Source of the DNA: Fimbriimonadaceae bacterium
GTDB lineage: Bacteria; Armatimonadota; Fimbriimonadia; Fimbriimonadales; Fimbriimonadaceae
Direction: 5' to 3'
Length of the DNA stretch: 6,921 bases
Assembly (NCBI GenBank): GCA_019694835.1
Contig: JAIBBE010000242.1
Location: 1-6,921, forward strand
The notes beneath the pieces were generated by a model that ran no database searches, was not told where the DNA came from, and was given only the letters and a program-made list of their open reading frames with translations. The position numbers were made by a program, and so were the translations under genes. Of the stretch, positions 5,201 through 6,921 are shown in pieces. The stretch's first letter is position 1; every line of letters starts with the position of its first letter.

Positions 5201-6921
5201 GTCGGTCCAGGTCTGCGCAGAGTGCGTACACGTCGCGGAGATCCTTGGGTTCGACACTGAGGACCTCGCCGATGGGGTGGGATGCGCACTCCGAGCGGAT
5301 GTGGGAGGTGACTGCGCCGAGATCGAGGCGCCGTATTAGCCGCGCTAGCTTTGAAAACCCAAGAAGGTGATGAGACGCAATGGCCAGCCTTGGCAGGAGT
5401 TCCGCAACTCGCGCGGTATCCTGTGATGAAGGCGCGACGTAGGACTGATTGATCGTGACTTCGTACAAGTCCTCGGTCAGGACGAAGGGCACAGCCGCCA
5501 ACCGTTGCACAATCGCATTAGTGATGGGACTCACCGGTGCTGCATCGGGGAGAAGATCATTGACGATGCTCCAAAGCGGTCGGTAGAGGCTCTCCAGCGA
5601 CTGCGCGTCGACTTGGGTAGTCCCGGCGACTTGCTGCGCGGTTGCACGTTCCAACAGGTCGAGCAGTCGTTCCAGCGTCAGGAACGGCGCTCCCAACAGA
5701 CTCATCGCGGTGTGGAAGGGGCGTAAGTCCTCGGATGGAAGCCTCCCACCGAGTTGAAGCAGCGCCCTTGCCTGATTGGCGTCCAGCGCTGGGCGAGTGA
5801 GAAACACCCCGCTCGGACGCTGATAACTGCCGTCCTGGGCCATGGCGATCTGTACATGCGGCGCGGCTGACCGCATCAAGTCCCAGAAGGTCTTGAAGCA
5901 CGCTGGATGGCCAGCTTTCTTGGAATGCAGCTCGTAAGCGCGACTGACGATCTGCCAGAGTTGAACGGGCCCCAGCAGCTTTAGCAGGCCTTCTAGATCC
6001 TGAGCCAACTCGACGGAGGCGGCACCGACCAGTATCTCGTTCCATGCCTGCTCATGTTGATGCCCAGAAAAAATCAGAGACTTTCGGTCGGGCTCCGGGA
6101 AGAAGTCGGCGTTGATGTGTAAGGGCAACCCTGTCGACTGTTCGGTGGGCAAGAACGCGTATAGCAGCCCCTCGGTGAGGGGCGCGGGCTCTATGCGCAA
6201 TGCGATGCTGACCTTAGTGCTCCGATTGAGCGCCTCCAGCCTGGGATGTGTCGCAAATAGACCCTTGGCCTTGGCCAATCCAGCTGCGTCGGTGCGAAGG
6301 ATGTGCCACTTTTCGACCTCCCCGGTCGGTCGAAAACGGACTATGAGATCGGAACCTTCGCCGCGCTCCAAGTAACACGCCAACAGGAGTTGGCCGTTCC
6401 GTAACACCTCCGCCTTCTGAACATGGCGCAGAAACAGCAGACTGTTGCGTAGGACAGCCTGAAAGTCCTCGGTCAGTTGGTCAATGTGGGCTGGACCGAC
6501 GTGCGAGACACCGAGCGCCAACCGCGCCTCGGTGTTCGGATCGACTGCCCACGGTAGGAAGAACGACGTGCCCTCAGGCTCGTCAAAGTCTTCGATGTAC
6601 CACTGACCCTCTTCAGGATGCAGCGTCAGCTTGATCCCGGAAGAACGAATCTCCGGATGGTCTGTGACCTGGTACGTTGACACGAAGCCGATCCCGAACC
6701 GGCCGATGTTCTCCCCTTTGGACAGCTTGCCTCCGCTGCCCACATCTGCGATGCGGTGGTAGTCGCAGCTGTAGTTGTTGCTGGCCATGAAGCTGCAGGG
6801 ACGCGTGTGCAGGTCACCGCAGTAGGTGAAACGGCCGCTGTTACGGACCAGCAGACCGCGATCGGTGATGTCGAAGATGATCTCTTCGGCCTTCGCGTCG
6901 TCGGCGTTCTGGATGAGCTCA
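2229..6921 (-). CDS. Giant sacsin/NO VEIN-like GHKL ATPase with DUF3883 nuclease-like and Tudor-like domains, 5' end outside window
   Basis: The frame is open to the window edge, giving 1563 visible residues (numbered from the Glu codon at 6920). The first ATG (6788) is internal, because the ATPase N-box ELIQNADDA (1-9) lies upstream of it. A degenerate G1 region N27-S-G-R-F follows, then a Cys/His cluster (C34, H38, C42, C52, H55), GSGGK (61-65), the G2 box GRFGIGF (73-79) and GTSFF (117-121). LPLHINADFFPEPDRKSL (265-282) marks an Hsp90-middle-like region. About seven degenerate repeats fill 353-1082. A 117-residue low-complexity linker (1226-1342), ending in a basic patch, precedes a DUF3883/NO VEIN C-terminal PD-(D/E)XK-like domain: E1380, GYD1409, IE1424VK1426, S1440, WLYVV 1455-1459. 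A Tudor-like module (1506-1554, VKHQQWGRGQI), as at the UvrD/PcrA C-terminus, and an acidic tail end the protein. It is probably a cytoplasmic ATP-driven scaffold or sensor that presents a nuclease-like domain, partnered with the coupled helicase. The ATPase assignment is firm; the role is inferred. Confidence 0.92.
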   Translation of the reverse strand, partial: ELIQNADDAKAEEIIFDITDRGLLVRNSGRFTYCGDLHTRPCSFMASNNYSCDYHRIADVGSGGKLSKGENIGRFGIGFVSTYQVTDHPEIRSSGIKLTLHPEEGQWYIEDFDEPEGTSFFLPWAVDPNTEARLALGVSHVGPAHIDQLTEDFQAVLRNSLLFLRHVQKAEVLRNGQLLLACYLERGEGSDLIVRFRPTGEVEKWHILRTDAAGLAKAKGLFATHPRLEALNRSTKVSIALRIEPAPLTEGLLYAFLPTEQSTGLPLHINADFFPEPDRKSLIFSGHQHEQAWNEILVGAASVELAQDLEGLLKLLGPVQLWQIVSRAYELHSKKAGHPACFKTFWDLMRSAAPHVQIAMAQDGSYQRPSGVFLTRPALDANQARALLQLGGRLPSEDLRPFHTAMSLLGAPFLTLERLLDLLERATAQQVAGTTQVDAQSLESLYRPLWSIVNDLLPDAAPVSPITNAIVQRLAAVPFVLTEDLYEVTINQSYVAPSSQDTARVAELLPRLAIASHHLLGFSKLARLIRRLDLGAVTSHIRSECASHPIGEVLSVEPKDLRDVYALCADLDRLGNVATTVYQALRSLPIWLSSRGLISANRALLPGDFTDPTGYADLLDTAVLTESARDFLTDKLGVPTQTIEAFVRTVLPSFFNDAGPLDETKYARLITELANHTTLVNDESIRRLLGSLPIVPTQDGRWSQPTNTYRRTEELVKLLGEARHLWLDTDRLPNARSVQTFIDSLGIRRIPMARHLVDRMLFLANQHVPSEEARRASAEAFYVLCDNYEKWKDKEFFQSALSELRGAACFPALDDGERWHSAASLHAPYRAEAFDSQAKILDYRSMGRLKRELLGDLGVSLDPHTQLVIGHLRHCVGMGKPAPFTTYQILNERAKDNDPLIGTLAGEPFVFVEPQKSYVRSNQLFWLPQQLGRYAFTIPGNLESFKPLFTAIGVKNAPEGRDFSDILLDIVGECFEQSKPVVGPDRSVYDRCLEGLCAADSQDALTESDLMRLQQAPSILNVKGQPTHPDEVLLQDSEWHAGFFAGELDRALCKPAVEFWSFMQKLGVRRLSESALVALEYVDGSEVEETSLANKLIERAEILARLLHCKPAIVKSKIQTALGELAAVSHEVVRIQASVNVGGDQVFAPPAPVQAFYDIEQRRLILARPVGDRIWPHVLNALFHQLMPDESGSEISNLTLNVRLLMGLSVEKAHQELTDAGIPYVDSGASAGEGEDLTSQDLGVMGDASSTPEHEGTAPANELATNGHAALGNLTPEHGLTTRAAGDTGSPPQQAPPETPQCLNEASESPKVHLPDQPDSGNNRHGASSTDSGERRARKPRAKHKEQWDRRLLSYVRKKPDVEGEADADGSPSEHNLGVEVVARAAVCSYEKSRGRLPEQMAQTHPGYDIVSRNPLTGEERFIEVKGVNGEWNKTGVGLSRLQFSNAQDYGDRFWLYVVEFVGDPQHMRVHPIQSPATQVTSFMFDGNWRDAVADERADPALPFIAGAKVKHQQWGRGQILTMALRGSTRVMSIDFEEYGRRTVTLNLQVMSVVEDDDDNDRS
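2255..2258 (-). promoter_or_regulatory. Ribosome binding site inside the ATPase gene that sets the helicase start
   Basis: GAGG precedes two consecutive ATGs (2251 and 2248) in GAGGACGATGATG. The same bases encode the acidic tail of the upstream protein (E-D-D-D-D-N-D-R-S, then TGA at 2229-2231). The 6-nt spacing favours ATG 2248. Ribosomes finishing the ATPase gene terminate 17-20 nt beyond this start, a layout that fits translational coupling. Confidence 0.6.
3675..5864 (-). repeat. Seven degenerate protein repeats of 100-120 residues in the ATPase
   Basis: Each unit has a core of the form (A/L)P-(F/I/H)-hydrophobic-x-x-x-x-G-x-(Y/W)-x-x-(P/S), followed 40-60 residues later by a (K/S/D)LG(V/I/F) turn and an amphipathic helix. 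Cores begin at visible-protein residues 353 (APHVQIAMAQDGSYQRP), 475 (AAVPFVLTEDLYEV), 585 (LRSLPIWLSSRGLIS), 689 (LGSLPIVPTQDGRWSQP), 804 (LRGAACFPALDDGERW), 904 (LAGEPFVFVEPQKSYV) and 1013 (LQQAPSILNVKGQPTHP). Spacings are 122, 110, 104, 115, 100 and 109. The first four have the clearest LP...DG.w form and the last three are more diverged. They resemble the unit that recurs in sacsin-type proteins. The DNA is not repetitive, so the duplications are old. Confidence 0.6.

Noticed and set aside
5557..6045. Minus-strand 162-codon Arg/Ser-rich frame
   Set aside because: Alternative frame inside the ATPase gene, whose own frame holds coherent repeats and motifs.
1..6921. CRISPR array, tRNA, rRNA or riboswitch
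   Set aside because: No spaced exact repeats with unique spacers of CRISPR form (the 190-310 array is contiguous and degenerate), and no cloverleaf or rRNA-like sequence was seen. Coding sequence fills most of the window.

Overview
The window comes from a moderately GC-rich bacterial genome. No rRNA, tRNA or taxon-specific gene is present, so I cannot place the organism. All supported genes lie on the minus strand, so the biological reading order runs from high to low coordinates.

Positions 6921 to 2229 hold one very long gene, cut by the window edge at its 5' end. It encodes a sacsin/NO VEIN-like GHKL (Hsp90-type) ATPase. In order, the protein has an N-box and G2 box, an Hsp90-middle-like segment, about seven degenerate 100-120-residue repeats, a low-complexity linker, a DUF3883-type PD-(D/E)XK domain, a Tudor-like module resembling the C-terminus of UvrD/PcrA, and an acidic tail. 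The acidic tail DNA overlaps the next gene (518-2248), a NERD-nuclease plus UvrD-like (SF1) helicase. That gene's ribosome binding site and start lie inside the ATPase gene, so the two are almost certainly co-transcribed and translationally coupled.

Positions 311-517 are non-coding, with two weak hairpins. Positions 1-310 are the left end of an insertion sequence: a degenerate 30-31 bp direct-repeat array (about 190-310), a leader, and the first codons of an ISNCY/IS1202-like transposase that runs off the window at position 1.

The ATPase and helicase look like a two-component DNA-targeting module. Each carries its own PD-(D/E)XK-type domain with an IEVKG signature, one is an SF1 helicase, and the other is a giant ATPase scaffold. 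Together with an adjacent mobile element, this suggests an anti-phage or anti-plasmid system. That role is inferred from domain content and context; nothing in the sequence proves it, and I cannot match the pair to a named system.
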